This document shows positions 48,116-56,732 of a stretch of DNA of 64,000 nucleotides, piece after piece. Position 1 is the first letter of the stretch; each line of letters opens with the position of its first letter. The notes under the pieces are model-generated. The model made no database searches, had not been told where the DNA came from, and saw only the letters and a program-made list of their open reading frames with translations. The DNA is from Campylobacter troglodytis (lineage in GTDB: Bacteria > Campylobacterota > Campylobacteria > Campylobacterales > Campylobacteraceae). The DNA lies in the NCBI RefSeq assembly GCF_006864425.1, contig NZ_QHLI01000003.1, positions 1 through 64,000 of the forward strand, in the 5' to 3' direction. The position numbers were made by a program, and so were the translations under genes.

Positions 48116-48927
48116 TATTTTAACTCCACCTTTGCTCTACCATAAAGCTCATTAGCCTTTTGTCCTAATAATCTTTGAAGTTCTTGCATCTTGTAGTCGT
48201 TTTCTAAATTTGGCTTTACCTGATCAAAACTAAGCTGTGTCCTTGCTTGTGCGTCTTGTTTTAAGATGATATGATAGCCAAAGTCTGTTTTTATGGGAGT
48301 CTTAGAATAATCCCCTTTTTTAAGAGAAAAGGCAGCATCTGAAAAAGGCTTTACCATATCTCCTTCGCCAAACCAGCCAAGCTCACCTCCATTTTGAGCT
48401 GAGCCATCTATGGATCTAGTCCTTGCTAGCTCGCTAAATTTTTGATCTAGACTTTCTCCTTTTAGATTTTTAAGATCATTGATTATGCTTTTTGCCTCTG
48501 CTTCGCTTTTAACTAAAATGTGCTTAGCCCTAACACCAGCAGGACGGACAAATTGGCTCTTGTTTTTATCATAAGCAGCTTTGATCTTGGAATTATCAAC
48601 CTTTATAGAATCATAAAGCTTCTTGTGATACAAATTCAAAGCTATTTGATCCTTTGCCCTTTCAAGCTCTTTGTTAAAATCTGAGCCCTTGTTAAAGCCT
48701 TGTTTTTTGGCTTCTTCAAGTAGTAGCATTTGGGCTATGTATTGCTGAATCAAAAGCCTTTTTTGTTGTTCTGGCAAGGAGTTAAGCTTTTGTCCTCCTA
48801 AGGCAGAGGCTAGATCTTCATTGATCTGAGTATCTGTAATATTTTTCCCATCCACAGTGGCAACCACAGCTGCATTTAAATTTAGCGTAAGCAGTAAAGA
48901 ACCAAGTGCTAGTGAGATTTTTTTCAT
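48115..48927 (-). CDS. peb4: Periplasmic peptidyl-prolyl isomerase PEB4 (SurA-like)
   Basis: 270 residues with signal peptide MKKISLALGSLLLTLNLNAA. A SurA-type chaperone N-domain is followed by a parvulin domain: VRAKHILVKSEAEAKSIIND, ARTRSIDGSAQNGGELGWFG, MVKPFSDAAFSLKKGDYSKT, FGYHIILK. It folds outer-membrane proteins and is a known antigen/adhesion factor of C. jejuni (Cj0596). First gene of peb4-fba. Confidence 0.95.
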   Translation of the reverse strand: MKKISLALGSLLLTLNLNAAVVATVDGKNITDTQINEDLASALGGQKLNSLPEQQKRLLIQQYIAQMLLLEEAKKQGFNKGSDFNKELERAKDQIALNLYHKKLYDSIKVDNSKIKAAYDKNKSQFVRPAGVRAKHILVKSEAEAKSIINDLKNLKGESLDQKFSELARTRSIDGSAQNGGELGWFGEGDMVKPFSDAAFSLKKGDYSKTPIKTDFGYHIILKQDAQARTQLSFDQVKPNLENDYKMQELQRLLGQKANELYGRAKVELK

Positions 48928-49003
48928 CTTCTTCCTTTGTATTTAGAGATTTAGGCATAATTTTATCTAAGCTTGGTTAAGATTAATTAACTAAAATAAA
49001 AAA

Positions 49004-49627
49004 ATGAAAAGAAATTTAGAGATTAAATCCTTGTTTTTAAAACATTTTGAGGGTGCTAGAACAGAACTTGTCTTTAAGGATCTTTATGAGTTAATAGTCT
49101 GCGTTATGCTCTCAGCACAGTGTACTGACAAAAGAGTGAATTTAATCACCCCAAATCTCTTCAAAGCCTATCCTAGCGTTGCTGATCTAGCTAGGGCTAA
49201 TCTTGCAAGCGTGAAAGCTCTCATACAAACTTGTTCTTTTTTTAATAACAAGGCACAAAATTTAATCAAAATGGCAAGGGCTGTGTGCGAGAATTTCAAG
49301 GGAAATATACCCCTAGATCAAAAAGATTTACAAAGCCTTGCAGGTGTGGGGCAAAAGACGGCAAATGTGGTTTTGATCGAGTGGTGTGGGGCAAATGTGA
49401 TGGCTGTTGATACTCACATTTTTCGCGTAGCACATCGCCTTAATTTAAGCAAGGCTAAGACACCTGAGCTTGTAGAAGCCGATCTTACTCGCATCTTTAA
49501 GGATAATTTAAACCGCTTGCATCAAGCAATGGTGCTTTTTGGACGCTATACCTGTAAGGCTAAGAATCCTTTATGTGAAAGCTGTTTTTTAACTAAGCTT
49601 TGCAAGAGCAAAGACAAAAGGGCTTAA
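49004..49627 (+). CDS. nth: Endonuclease III
   Basis: 207 residues. Helix-hairpin-helix LAGVGQKTANVVLIEW, with the catalytic Lys in VGQKTA and Asp in MAVDTHIFRVAHRLNLS. The four Cys of the iron-sulfur cluster are in CKAKNPLCESCFLTKLC. A DNA glycosylase/AP lyase for oxidised pyrimidines. Divergent from peb4, as Cj0595 is. Confidence 0.97.
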   Translation: MKRNLEIKSLFLKHFEGARTELVFKDLYELIVCVMLSAQCTDKRVNLITPNLFKAYPSVADLARANLASVKALIQTCSFFNNKAQNLIKMARAVCENFKGNIPLDQKDLQSLAGVGQKTANVVLIEWCGANVMAVDTHIFRVAHRLNLSKAKTPELVEADLTRIFKDNLNRLHQAMVLFGRYTCKAKNPLCESCFLTKLCKSKDKRA

Positions 49628-50336
49628 ACCTTGCATTTAATCTTTACTTGTAAATTTAAGGCTAAATTACTTAAAATTCCCATTTTATCCTAACTTGAAT
49701 TTCACGCTTTAAATTATGTTTTTAACTTCGTTCTAGCTTGAAATTTTTAAACTTATCAATTTTTCCTTGAATTTAAACTTGCTTGAATTCTTAAAACCTA
49801 CACTCTCAAATTCAAACAAGTTTGCCTTCATTTTTAAATTTACACTCCTTCATTTTTAAATTTACACTTTAAATTCAAAAAAATCTTACTTTTTAAACTT
49901 GTTTAAGCTTGCTTGAATTTTTTAAATTCAAGCTCCCTTTTAAACAAGCCTTAAATTTAGACAAAGGATTCTTTGTCGTTATTTAAAAAATCTTAATCGA
50001 ATTTTTAAGCTTAGATACTAAAAACTCAAAAAACCTCGCTTGAATTCTCAAAGCTTAGACCTTAAATTTAAACAAACTTACCTTAATTTTTAAATTTAGA
50101 CCTTTAAATTCAAGCAACACCTTACTTTTTAAAGCTTGTTTAAGCTTTATTTAAACCTATTTAAATTGTTTAACTTGCTTGAATTTTTTAAATTCAAGTC
50201 CCCTTAGTTATCGCAAAAATTTTTATCGCATTGGCTTTGGATGTGATAAAGCAAATTAAGTAAACCTTAAATTTAAACAAAGCATTCTTGTTTGTTATTT
50301 AATGCAAATTTAAGGCAGAGTATAAAACAGCCAAAT
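49628..50336. repeat. Degenerate TTTAAATTCAAG-type repeat field
   Basis: About 700 bp of imperfect TTAAATTCAAG/CTTGAATTTAA units, with two longer near-duplicates (an AGCTTGCTTGAATTTTTTAA type at about 49900 and 50170, and TTAAATTTAGACAAAG/TAAATTTAAACAAAGC). No gene seen. Confidence 0.55.
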
Positions 50337-51569
50337 TCACAGCATAGCCTTGGCTATATTTAAAAATGCCGTTATGATGATGGCATTTGTGATATTGCTT
50401 ATAAAGCCGCCCACTAAGGGCACCACAAAGAAGGCTATCTTTGAGTAGCGGTAACTCTCACAAACCGAGCTCATAGTAGCCATACTTACAGGCACAGCCC
50501 CAAGCCCAAAGCCACAGTGTCCTACGCTAATGATGGCAGCATCGTAGTTTTTCCCACACATCTTAAAGGTAAGAAAGACTATGAAATAATAAATAAACAC
50601 GCATTGTAAAAGCAAGATCGTGATTAAGGGCAAGGCTAAGGAGGCTAGCTCCCATAATTTCATCGTTATGATAGATAAGGACACAAAGAGACTAAGACAC
50701 ACAGCCCCTACGATCTGTATGCTCTCATACAAGGCTTCTCTTTCTTTTAGCTCCTCTTCTTGAAAATTCTTTGATCTTTTATCTAGTATAAATCTTAAAA
50801 GTATCCCACCAAACATACTCATAACATGTATGGGTAAATTCACGCTTGGAATGAGCCATTTAAAAAAGACAAAAAGCACCTCGCCTATCCCACAAGCTAA
50901 AAGTAGGATAAATACCGCTTGCTGGGCTCTTTTTGAGCTTACAAAGGCTTTGATCTTGGCATTTATGCTATCTTCTTGCCTTGTAAGGCTTTCTTCTTTA
51001 TCTAGCTTATACTTTGTAATTAGCCTTCTGCCAATGGGACCTCCCATTATGCACCCACTTACAAGACCAAAGGTAGCAGCGGCAATTGCCACCTCCAAGG
51101 CTCCCTCTCCTCCCATCTCAACGGCTATGGGAGCAAAGGAGGCTGAATTTCCGTGCCCTCCTGTAAGGGGAGTTGATCCTGCCATTAAGGCAACAAGGGG
51201 ATTCATGCCCATCAAGGAGCCAATGCCAATGGCTAGGACATTTTGAAAGATAGCAAGTAAGGCTGCTAAAAAGGCAAAGATAAGCACCAATTTGCCTCCG
51301 TGTCTAATTAAGGCCAAAGAAGCACTTAGCCCAGAGGCTGCAAAGAAGACATTGTAAAAAAATTTATTCATCACCTGATAATCAAAGCTAAAAGCAAGGA
51401 TCCCACTTGAATAACAAAGTGCTGTTAAAATAGCAAAGGCAGTACCCCCCACAACAGCAGAAGGCAAACACCAAGTCTTTAAAATTTTAATCTTTTCTCT
51501 GCAAAACTCACCCGCATAAATGGCCAAAACAGCAAGCATTAGGGTGCTAAACATTCCAACCTCAATCAT
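50337..51569 (-). CDS. gltS: Sodium/glutamate symporter GltS
   Basis: 410 residues, about ten membrane helices. Family features are MLAVLAIYAGEFCREKIKIL at the N-terminus, the re-entrant loop GSTPLTGGHGNSASFAPIA and its C-terminal counterpart VGHCGFGLGAVPVSMATMSS. It imports glutamate with sodium; C. jejuni uses glutamate as a carbon source. A stand-alone gene. Confidence 0.93.
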   Translation of the reverse strand: MIEVGMFSTLMLAVLAIYAGEFCREKIKILKTWCLPSAVVGGTAFAILTALCYSSGILAFSFDYQVMNKFFYNVFFAASGLSASLALIRHGGKLVLIFAFLAALLAIFQNVLAIGIGSLMGMNPLVALMAGSTPLTGGHGNSASFAPIAVEMGGEGALEVAIAAATFGLVSGCIMGGPIGRRLITKYKLDKEESLTRQEDSINAKIKAFVSSKRAQQAVFILLLACGIGEVLFVFFKWLIPSVNLPIHVMSMFGGILLRFILDKRSKNFQEEELKEREALYESIQIVGAVCLSLFVSLSIITMKLWELASLALPLITILLLQCVFIYYFIVFLTFKMCGKNYDAAIISVGHCGFGLGAVPVSMATMSSVCESYRYSKIAFFVVPLVGGFISNITNAIIITAFLNIAKAML

Positions 51570-51923
51570 AAATCCCCCTTAAATCAAAAAGCCCTTCAAA
51601 GATCTTGATTTATCACCTAAGCTTTTGCCAAAAAGCTGGTTTTAGCTACTTTGCCAAGAAAGATAAATGCCTTTAAAAAGCCTTAACATAAATCTTAGCA
51701 AAAAAAGAGTAGTTTTTAGCGTTTTTTTTTTTTTTGAATTTAAGCTTTTTAAAGATAAAATTACCATAGGTAACAATTTAGGGTGTTTAAATGGGATTTA
51801 AAGATCTTTTTTAGTTTGCTTGAATTTAAACTTTTTAAATGCCTATTTTAAATTTGAGCATTTTTTAAATGACTTGGCTAAAATTTGCCTTTGAAAAATA
51901 GAATTTAGCTTAAAGGGGATAAG
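51570..51923. other. Divergent intergenic region with a 14-T run
   Basis: It contains a homopolymer T14 at 51722-51735 between divergent gltS and cmoB, where length changes could affect promoter spacing. AAAGGGGAT precedes cmoB. No gene seen. Confidence 0.5.
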
Positions 51924-52769
51924 ATGACAAAAGAGCTTCTTAAACAAATAGAAAGCTTAGAAAAGCGCGTTAAAAAGGGCATTTTAAGCCTAGATGAGAG
52001 CGTGAATTTGAGTTGCGAGCTTGAATTTAATGAGGAAATAAAACAAATTGCGCTTGATTTAAAGCCCTGGCGAAAGGGACCCTTTCGCATAAATGAGCTT
52101 TTCATTGATAGTGAGTGGCAAAGCTTTGTGAAGTTTAATCTTTTAAAGCCCTATTTAAACGAAATTCAGGGTAAGGTGGTAGCTGATGTGGGCTGTAATA
52201 ATGGCTATTATATGTTTAAGATGCTTGAGTTTAGCCCCAAAAAACTTGTTGGCTTTGATCCAAGTATGCGTTGCTTTTTGCAGTTTAAGCTCATAAATGC
52301 CCTTGCTAAAACTGCCATAAAATACGAGCTTTTGGGGGTTGAAGCCTTGCCAAACTACAAGCATAAATTTGATCTTATCTTTTGTCTTGGGGTGCTTTAT
52401 CACAGAAGCGATCCCCTTAAAATGCTTAAAGAATTAAAAGCTGGTTTAAACAAAAAAGGGGTGGTATTTTTAGACACGGTTTTCATAGAAGATGAAAGGG
52501 AAATCGCCCTTGTGCCGAAAAAAACCTATTCTAAAATCTCCAACATTTACTTTGTGCCTTCTATCTTAGCTTTGAAAAACTGGTGCGAGAGGGCGGGATT
52601 TTCACACTTTGAAGTGCTTGCCACCAAAACTACCGACAGCTTTGAGCAAAGAAAAACTGAGTGGAGCGATGGCTTTTCTTTGAGTGATTTTTTAGATCCT
52701 TTAAATTCAAATCTTACTTGCGAGGGATATCCTGCACCTCAAAGGGTATATGTGAGGCTTGGAATTTAG
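51924..52769 (+). CDS. cmoB: tRNA U34 carboxymethyltransferase CmoB
   Basis: 281 residues. SAM-fold motif [19 protein letters not shown] (about 87-105), preceded by the CmoB segment [40 protein letters not shown] and [11 protein letters not shown] are typical. It converts 5-hydroxyuridine at tRNA position 34 with carboxy-SAM to cmo5U. In C. jejuni it neighbours Cj0977; here a three-gene operon lies between. Confidence 0.93.
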   Translation: MTKELLKQIESLEKRVKKGILSLDESVNLSCELEFNEEIKQIALDLKPWRKGPFRINELFIDSEWQSFVKFNLLKPYLNEIQGKVVADVGCNNGYYMFKMLEFSPKKLVGFDPSMRCFLQFKLINALAKTAIKYELLGVEALPNYKHKFDLIFCLGVLYHRSDPLKMLKELKAGLNKKGVVFLDTVFIEDEREIALVPKKTYSKISNIYFVPSILALKNWCERAGFSHFEVLATKTTDSFEQRKTEWSDGFSLSDFLDPLNSNLTCEGYPAPQRVYVRLGI

Positions 52770-52777
52770 GGCTTTTT

Positions 52778-53236
52778 TCAGTCTCTATCTGTGGGTAAAG
52801 TGTTTTTATATTTTAATAAATCACATTGTTTGTCTATCCAAGAACTTAAATTTTCTCTTATTTCATCATAGTTTTTAGGCTCATAAGCGTAAATATCAAA
52901 AACATTTTGCCCCCGCCTTGCTGTTTTGCCATATTGATCTTTTAAATTATGAATAAATATGCCAAAAATAGGCTTTTTAAGCTCTCTTGCCTTTTTTGCT
53001 TCGTGTCTTACCCATCTTCTAGTATGAGTTTTTTCTCCTATAAGCAAGATAACACAGTTACACTCTTTCATATTATCATTTATCCATTTTTTGATATTTT
53101 CATCACCTTTACGCTTGATTTCCTCCCATTCATTTGGCTTACAAATTTGTTGTCCTTCGACAACGCCCATATTTCGCACTTGATTTACACGCCAAAAATC
53201 AAGCTCGTAATGAAAGCTAAAAAATACCTTTTTCAT
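52778..53236 (-). CDS. TIR-like (MTH538/ThsB-type) domain protein
   Basis: 152 residues from the ATG at 53236 (AAAGGAG upstream; start shared with the preceding stop as TAATG). The fold signature is KKVFFSFHYELDFWRVNQVR, KKWINDNMKECNCVILLIGE KTHTRRWVRHEAKKARELKK and IFGIFIHNL. This is the MTH538 TIR-like family that includes Thoeris ThsB. A conserved Glu follows TRRWVRH (EAKKA). ThsB proteins sense phage and make a nucleotide signal; here the partner is a membrane protein, not ThsA. Confidence 0.85.
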   Translation of the reverse strand: MKKVFFSFHYELDFWRVNQVRNMGVVEGQQICKPNEWEEIKRKGDENIKKWINDNMKECNCVILLIGEKTHTRRWVRHEAKKARELKKPIFGIFIHNLKDQYGKTARRGQNVFDIYAYEPKNYDEIRENLSSWIDKQCDLLKYKNTLPTDRD

Positions 53237-53637
53237 TATAAGATCTCCTTTAAAACAAAAATACAAACACCTAACAAAGCATAAAAATACAAAATCGTTT
53301 TAGAAAACCAAGCTTTAAAACAACCGCAACAATCCTTATGATAGTTTTTAAAAGCACTTAAGTCAAACATTTGCACTTTGCTATCTTCTTTTCGCACCTC
53401 ATCATACAAGGCTCTAAATTTTTTCTCTTGACACAAATAATACGCATCAAAAACCCAGCAAAGCCCCAACACAACAAGGCTTACATAAAAGATAGCCTTG
53501 TTGCCATTTGTCGCATACACCGCAAAAATGGCAGAAATGATAGCCACACACATAGCCTTAATTTGAAATGAATTTGTATTCATTCTTGTGATGATATTTT
53601 GGATAAATTCTAAAAATTTAAGTTTGTCCTCCGCCAT
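53236..53637 (-). CDS. Small membrane protein partner of the TIR-like protein
   Basis: 133 residues with three likely membrane segments: about 27-42 (AMCVAIISAIFAVYA), 50-68 (AIFYVSLVVLGLCWVFDAYY) and about 115-131 (ILYFYALLGVCIFVLKEIL). A charged cytoplasmic loop (EKKFRALYDEVRKEDSKVQM) and a Cys-rich KDCCGCFKAW precede the last helix. It resembles SLATT-like membrane effectors in plan, but I cannot confirm a family. Its stop overlaps the TIR start; AAGAAAGGG precedes its ATG. Confidence 0.75.
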   Translation of the reverse strand: MAEDKLKFLEFIQNIITRMNTNSFQIKAMCVAIISAIFAVYATNGNKAIFYVSLVVLGLCWVFDAYYLCQEKKFRALYDEVRKEDSKVQMFDLSAFKNYHKDCCGCFKAWFSKTILYFYALLGVCIFVLKEIL

Positions 53638-53652
53638 TTTAATTACCCTTTC

Positions 53653-54267
53653 TTAGTAGCCGTAAATTTGCCTTTGTTGCCTTTGTATGTTATCCATTTG
53701 CATTTGCCTTTCTATGTCCTCCATTTTTCTTAACATTTCTCGTTCAATTCTTTGACTAGGATCATACCATCCTTTCTTCGCCCACTCACCACATCGAGGA
53801 TCCGCATTTCCAATTTTATCACACCACTTTTCAATAGCTCTTTTTTTAATAGAAGTAAGCGTTTCTTCAGAACTAGAAGTAGTTGGCGCAGAATTTACCA
53901 TTTTTTTATAATTATCGCAAGACATTGAATCGCCCAAATCACAAGCCTTATCCAAAAACTCTTTTGCCTTGTTTTTGTTTTGTTTAATGCCTTGTCCGCT
54001 GTAATATAGTCCGCCAAGATTACCACAAGCATTGGCATATTTTAAATCGCAAGCCTTTTCATAAAGTTTTATGGTTTTTGATAAATCTTTGCCAACACCT
54101 TGTCCCTTAAGATATAAAATACCAAGTATATTACACCCCTTGCCATCATCTAAATCACATAATTTTTCGCACGATTTAAAATCTATTTTATCATAGCATT
54201 TATCTTGCATTTCCTTAAATTCAGTATCGCTAGTAGCACCAAAACCCGCACTCACCGCACCAACCAC
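53653..54267 (-). CDS. Secreted Sel1-repeat (HcpA-like) protein
   Basis: 204 residues from a GTG at 54267. Cys-paired Sel1 repeats: CEKLCDLDDGKGCNILGILY, YEKACDLKYANACGNLGGLY and LDKACDLGDSMSC, the Helicobacter Hcp type held by disulfides. The N-terminus VGAVSAGFGA is the end of a signal peptide. The frame is open upstream (LIAIFTFVVGAV) but shows no ATG, so the true start is uncertain. The C-terminus is rich in Met and Gln. It lies 15 bp before the membrane-protein gene, so it is probably in one operon with it and the TIR-like gene. Confidence 0.7.
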   Translation of the reverse strand: MVGAVSAGFGATSDTEFKEMQDKCYDKIDFKSCEKLCDLDDGKGCNILGILYLKGQGVGKDLSKTIKLYEKACDLKYANACGNLGGLYYSGQGIKQNKNKAKEFLDKACDLGDSMSCDNYKKMVNSAPTTSSSEETLTSIKKRAIEKWCDKIGNADPRCGEWAKKGWYDPSQRIEREMLRKMEDIERQMQMDNIQRQQRQIYGY

Positions 54268-54577
54268 AAAGGTGAAAATTGCGATTAACCTTTTTGTCCT
54301 TTGTAAAGAGAAATTTAAATATAACTTTGAGTTTTTAACCTTAAAATTTGTAAATTTCTTGCCATTTTGCTAAAAAATTCACGGAATTTTAAAAGCCAAG
54401 CCATAAAGCCTAGCAACGCAAATTTAGCTAAGTTTCTCATTTTTGCTCCTTTAATTTTCTTTAATTGAGTTGATTTTATCGTTTTTTTTTGCTTAAAGTG
54501 CGATGAAAAATTGACAATTTTTGCAAAAACTTTAGGTTCTCAGTTAAAAACTTTTACTTAAAATAAATTTTTAATGG
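54268..54577. other. Intergenic region between the Sel1 operon and the Cj0977-like gene
   Basis: AT-rich, no gene seen. It should hold the promoter of the Sel1-membrane-TIR operon; I cannot define it. Confidence 0.35.
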
Positions 54578-54603
54578 TAAAATTTTTTGGATTTTGTCGA
54601 TTT
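54578..54603 (+). promoter_or_regulatory. Sigma28 (FliA)-type promoter
   Basis: TAAA at 54578-54581 and CGATTT at 54598-54603 with a 16-bp spacer match the Campylobacter flagellar sigma28 consensus. It lies 28 bp before the start at 54632. In C. jejuni, Cj0977 is known to be sigma28-controlled. Confidence 0.75.
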
Positions 54604-54631
54604 GATTGTAAATATTTTTAAAGGCGAGGCT

Positions 54632-55204
54632 ATGATTAAGCAAGGCGTTAATTACACAAAGATTGAAAAATATGTATCCCAAGAGGAAGCAGCTAGGATA
54701 AGAGGTGAGCTTCTAACTTGTCCTAATATCAGTGCTACCTTGGCTGGTACAATCTCAGAGTTTTCTGAAAATCAGGCTAAGTCTGTTTTTATCCCAACGG
54801 CTGAGATGGTAGTGGATGAGTATGGGCTAATTCACGATGCCTTTGTTTTCAGTGCTGCAAACTATGTAGCCCAAGCAGCCATAAACAAAGAGTATTCAGT
54901 GCTTATAACCTCAAAGTCTATGTTTTACGCACCCTTAAAGCTAGGAGATGTGCTAATCCTTGAAGCCCAGGCTCTCTTTGATGATAGCTCGAAAAAAAGA
55001 GATGTTAAGATAGTAGGCTCTGTAAATGAGATCAAGGTCTTTGAATCAAGTATGAGCCTTGTTGTAACAGATGATCATATCTTTAAGCTTAAACGTCCTC
55101 CAACTAGCAATCCTATCAAAAAAGATAACGACAAGGACGAAAAAGCTGATAACTCTGATGAAGCAGAGGCTATGAAGCTACTTAATGCCTTTGGAGGTCT
55201 CTAA
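54632..55204 (+). CDS. Flagella co-expressed hot-dog fold protein (Cj0977-like)
   Basis: 190 residues from the ATG at 54632 (MIKQGVNYTKIEKYVSQEEA) with AAAGGCGAGG upstream; the frame from 54587 begins inside the promoter. The hot-dog core is seen in GLIHDAFVFSAANYVAQAAI and MFYAPLKLGDVLILEAQALF. The C-terminus is charged and probably disordered. In C. jejuni, Cj0977 is made with flagella and needed for host-cell invasion. It is followed by convergent genes. Confidence 0.9.
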   Translation: MIKQGVNYTKIEKYVSQEEAARIRGELLTCPNISATLAGTISEFSENQAKSVFIPTAEMVVDEYGLIHDAFVFSAANYVAQAAINKEYSVLITSKSMFYAPLKLGDVLILEAQALFDDSSKKRDVKIVGSVNEIKVFESSMSLVVTDDHIFKLKRPPTSNPIKKDNDKDEKADNSDEAEAMKLLNAFGGL

Positions 55205-55404
55205 GGCTTTGGAGTAAGAGGCAGATCAAACCAATTTGGTATGCACTCCTCGTGATAGCTCCCACTTGCATCATAATAGGGCTTACAGTCATCATAAAAG
55301 CGGTTTGAAAGCCCTCTTTCATTTATAAAACAAGCAGAAAAAAGCAAAGCTATTAAGGGTATGAGTATATAGATCTTGCAAATTTTTTTGAGATTTTTTA
55401 GCAT
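55201..55404 (-). CDS. Small lipoprotein (Cj0978c-like)
   Basis: 67 residues. A positively charged start and hydrophobic stretch (ILIPLIALLFSACFINERGL) end in lipobox FSAC with Cys25. The mature part has paired Cys (DDCKPYYDASGSYHEECIP). It overlaps the end of the convergent Cj0977-like gene by 4 bp. Function unknown; position matches Cj0978c. Confidence 0.85.
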   Translation of the reverse strand: MLKNLKKICKIYILIPLIALLFSACFINERGLSNRFYDDCKPYYDASGSYHEECIPNWFDLPLTPKP

Positions 55405-56111
55405 TGTTAGCCTTTCTTTTTGTTTGAATTTAAACTCTTTTTTTAAAAATTGGATTTGTTTAAATTTAAAAATATTTTTTTAAAAATGTCGCTTTTTCTC
55501 ATATTAAGCATTTCTATACAGCGATACTTTTAGACATAGTCAAAGCAAAGAGTTCTCAAGGTTTTTTTTAAAAAAAGAACTTTTTTGTTTTAGCACCTAA
55601 TGCCAAGCCACTAGCACTTCACAAAGATACCAATTTAACAAAATTTATGTAAAAAGATCGGCACTTTTTTAAAAGAGCCTTTGATTTAAATTCAGTCTAA
55701 ACCTACAAGCCTTAAATTCTTGCTGAATTTAAGCTTGTTTTAAAATGATTTGTTAATATTTGAATTTAAAAAAATATTTTTCATATTGAACAAGCTTTAA
55801 ATTTAAAACATACTAAGCATAGGCTCTCACAAAAGCTTACCTTGCTACTCTTACAAGCCACTAGATCTTCTTTTTGCAAGAGTATCATTTTGACAAGCCT
55901 ATGCGAAAAGATCGGCACTTTTTAAAATATAGCCTTTAAATTTATCAAACTCAAAGCTTTTATCCAAATTTATAATCTCAACCGTCCTTTAAATTCAAGG
56001 CTCTTCATTTTCTAGTTTAATGCACCTTGCAAATTTTAATCCTATGAATTTAAGATCTTAAAACTATAAACTGTCAAACTGTTTTTAAATCAAGCCTTGA
56101 ATTTAAGCTTA
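55405..56111. repeat. Degenerate repeat field
   Basis: No gene. Imperfect TTGAATTTAAGC and TTTAAATTC units, two copies of an AAAAGATCGGCACTTTTTAA motif (about 55653 and 55908) with flanking similarity over roughly 60 bp, and a weak GTCATACTGAG-type unit near 55810. Confidence 0.5.
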
Positions 56112-56651
56112 TCACCTTGAAGGGCTTTTTTCCCTATCCTTTCTCCACTTATATGGCTCTATGGGATTTTTGCCCCTCCACAGTCCAAGTCTTTGTTTTT
56201 TGGCCTTTTTATGCTCATTTAAATAAAGATCCGTGTAATAAGTATAAGCCCAGGCATACCCACTTGCTACCATCATCTTGTTAATATCCTTGCCATTTAG
56301 CTTTACTATGCCGACAATCCTGCCGTATTTATCTTTGTCCTTAACCGTTACCTTGACACTTTTGTTGGCTACAAGGGAGGCAAGATGGTTTTTTGACTCC
56401 TTGCCAAAGGGCTGATTTGTTTCAGGTGCATCTATGCCATAAAAGCGAATGCTATGCTTTTTACCCCTCTTATCTAAAACTGTGATGGTATCTCCATCAT
56501 ATACCTTAATCACCTTGCCCTCTATGCTTTCATTTGTAGCAAAGGAGTTAAGAAGCAAGGCAAGTGCTAAAAACACAAGCAAGATAAAAAGCCTTTTTGG
56601 ATCGCTAGCCAAGGCTCTTAAGCTCATCAATCTTTTATAATTTATCCTCAT
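56112..56651 (-). CDS. Secreted thermonuclease-family nuclease (Cj0979c-like)
   Basis: 179 residues. A membrane or signal segment (RLFILLVFLALALLLNSFA) is followed by the staphylococcal-nuclease fold: KVIKVYDGDTITVLDKRGKK, IRFYGIDAPETNQPFGKESK and DKYGRIVGIVKLNGKDIN, with the catalytic Arg and Glu residues in IRFYGIDAPE and KYGR. It degrades DNA outside or at the cell surface. Same position as Cj0979c after the small lipoprotein. Confidence 0.92.
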   Translation of the reverse strand: MRINYKRLMSLRALASDPKRLFILLVFLALALLLNSFATNESIEGKVIKVYDGDTITVLDKRGKKHSIRFYGIDAPETNQPFGKESKNHLASLVANKSVKVTVKDKDKYGRIVGIVKLNGKDINKMMVASGYAWAYTYYTDLYLNEHKKAKKQRLGLWRGKNPIEPYKWRKDREKSPSR

Positions 56652-56732
56652 AAAGCTACTTTAAATAAAATTTCGTATAATTATAATAAATTTTGGGCTA
56701 ACAAACTGAATTTTAGCCGTGAAAAGTTTGAG

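Noticed and set aside
51722-51735. T14 run as a phase-variation switch
   Set aside because: It lies between divergent genes at unknown distance from promoters and not inside a coding frame; noted only in the gap entry.
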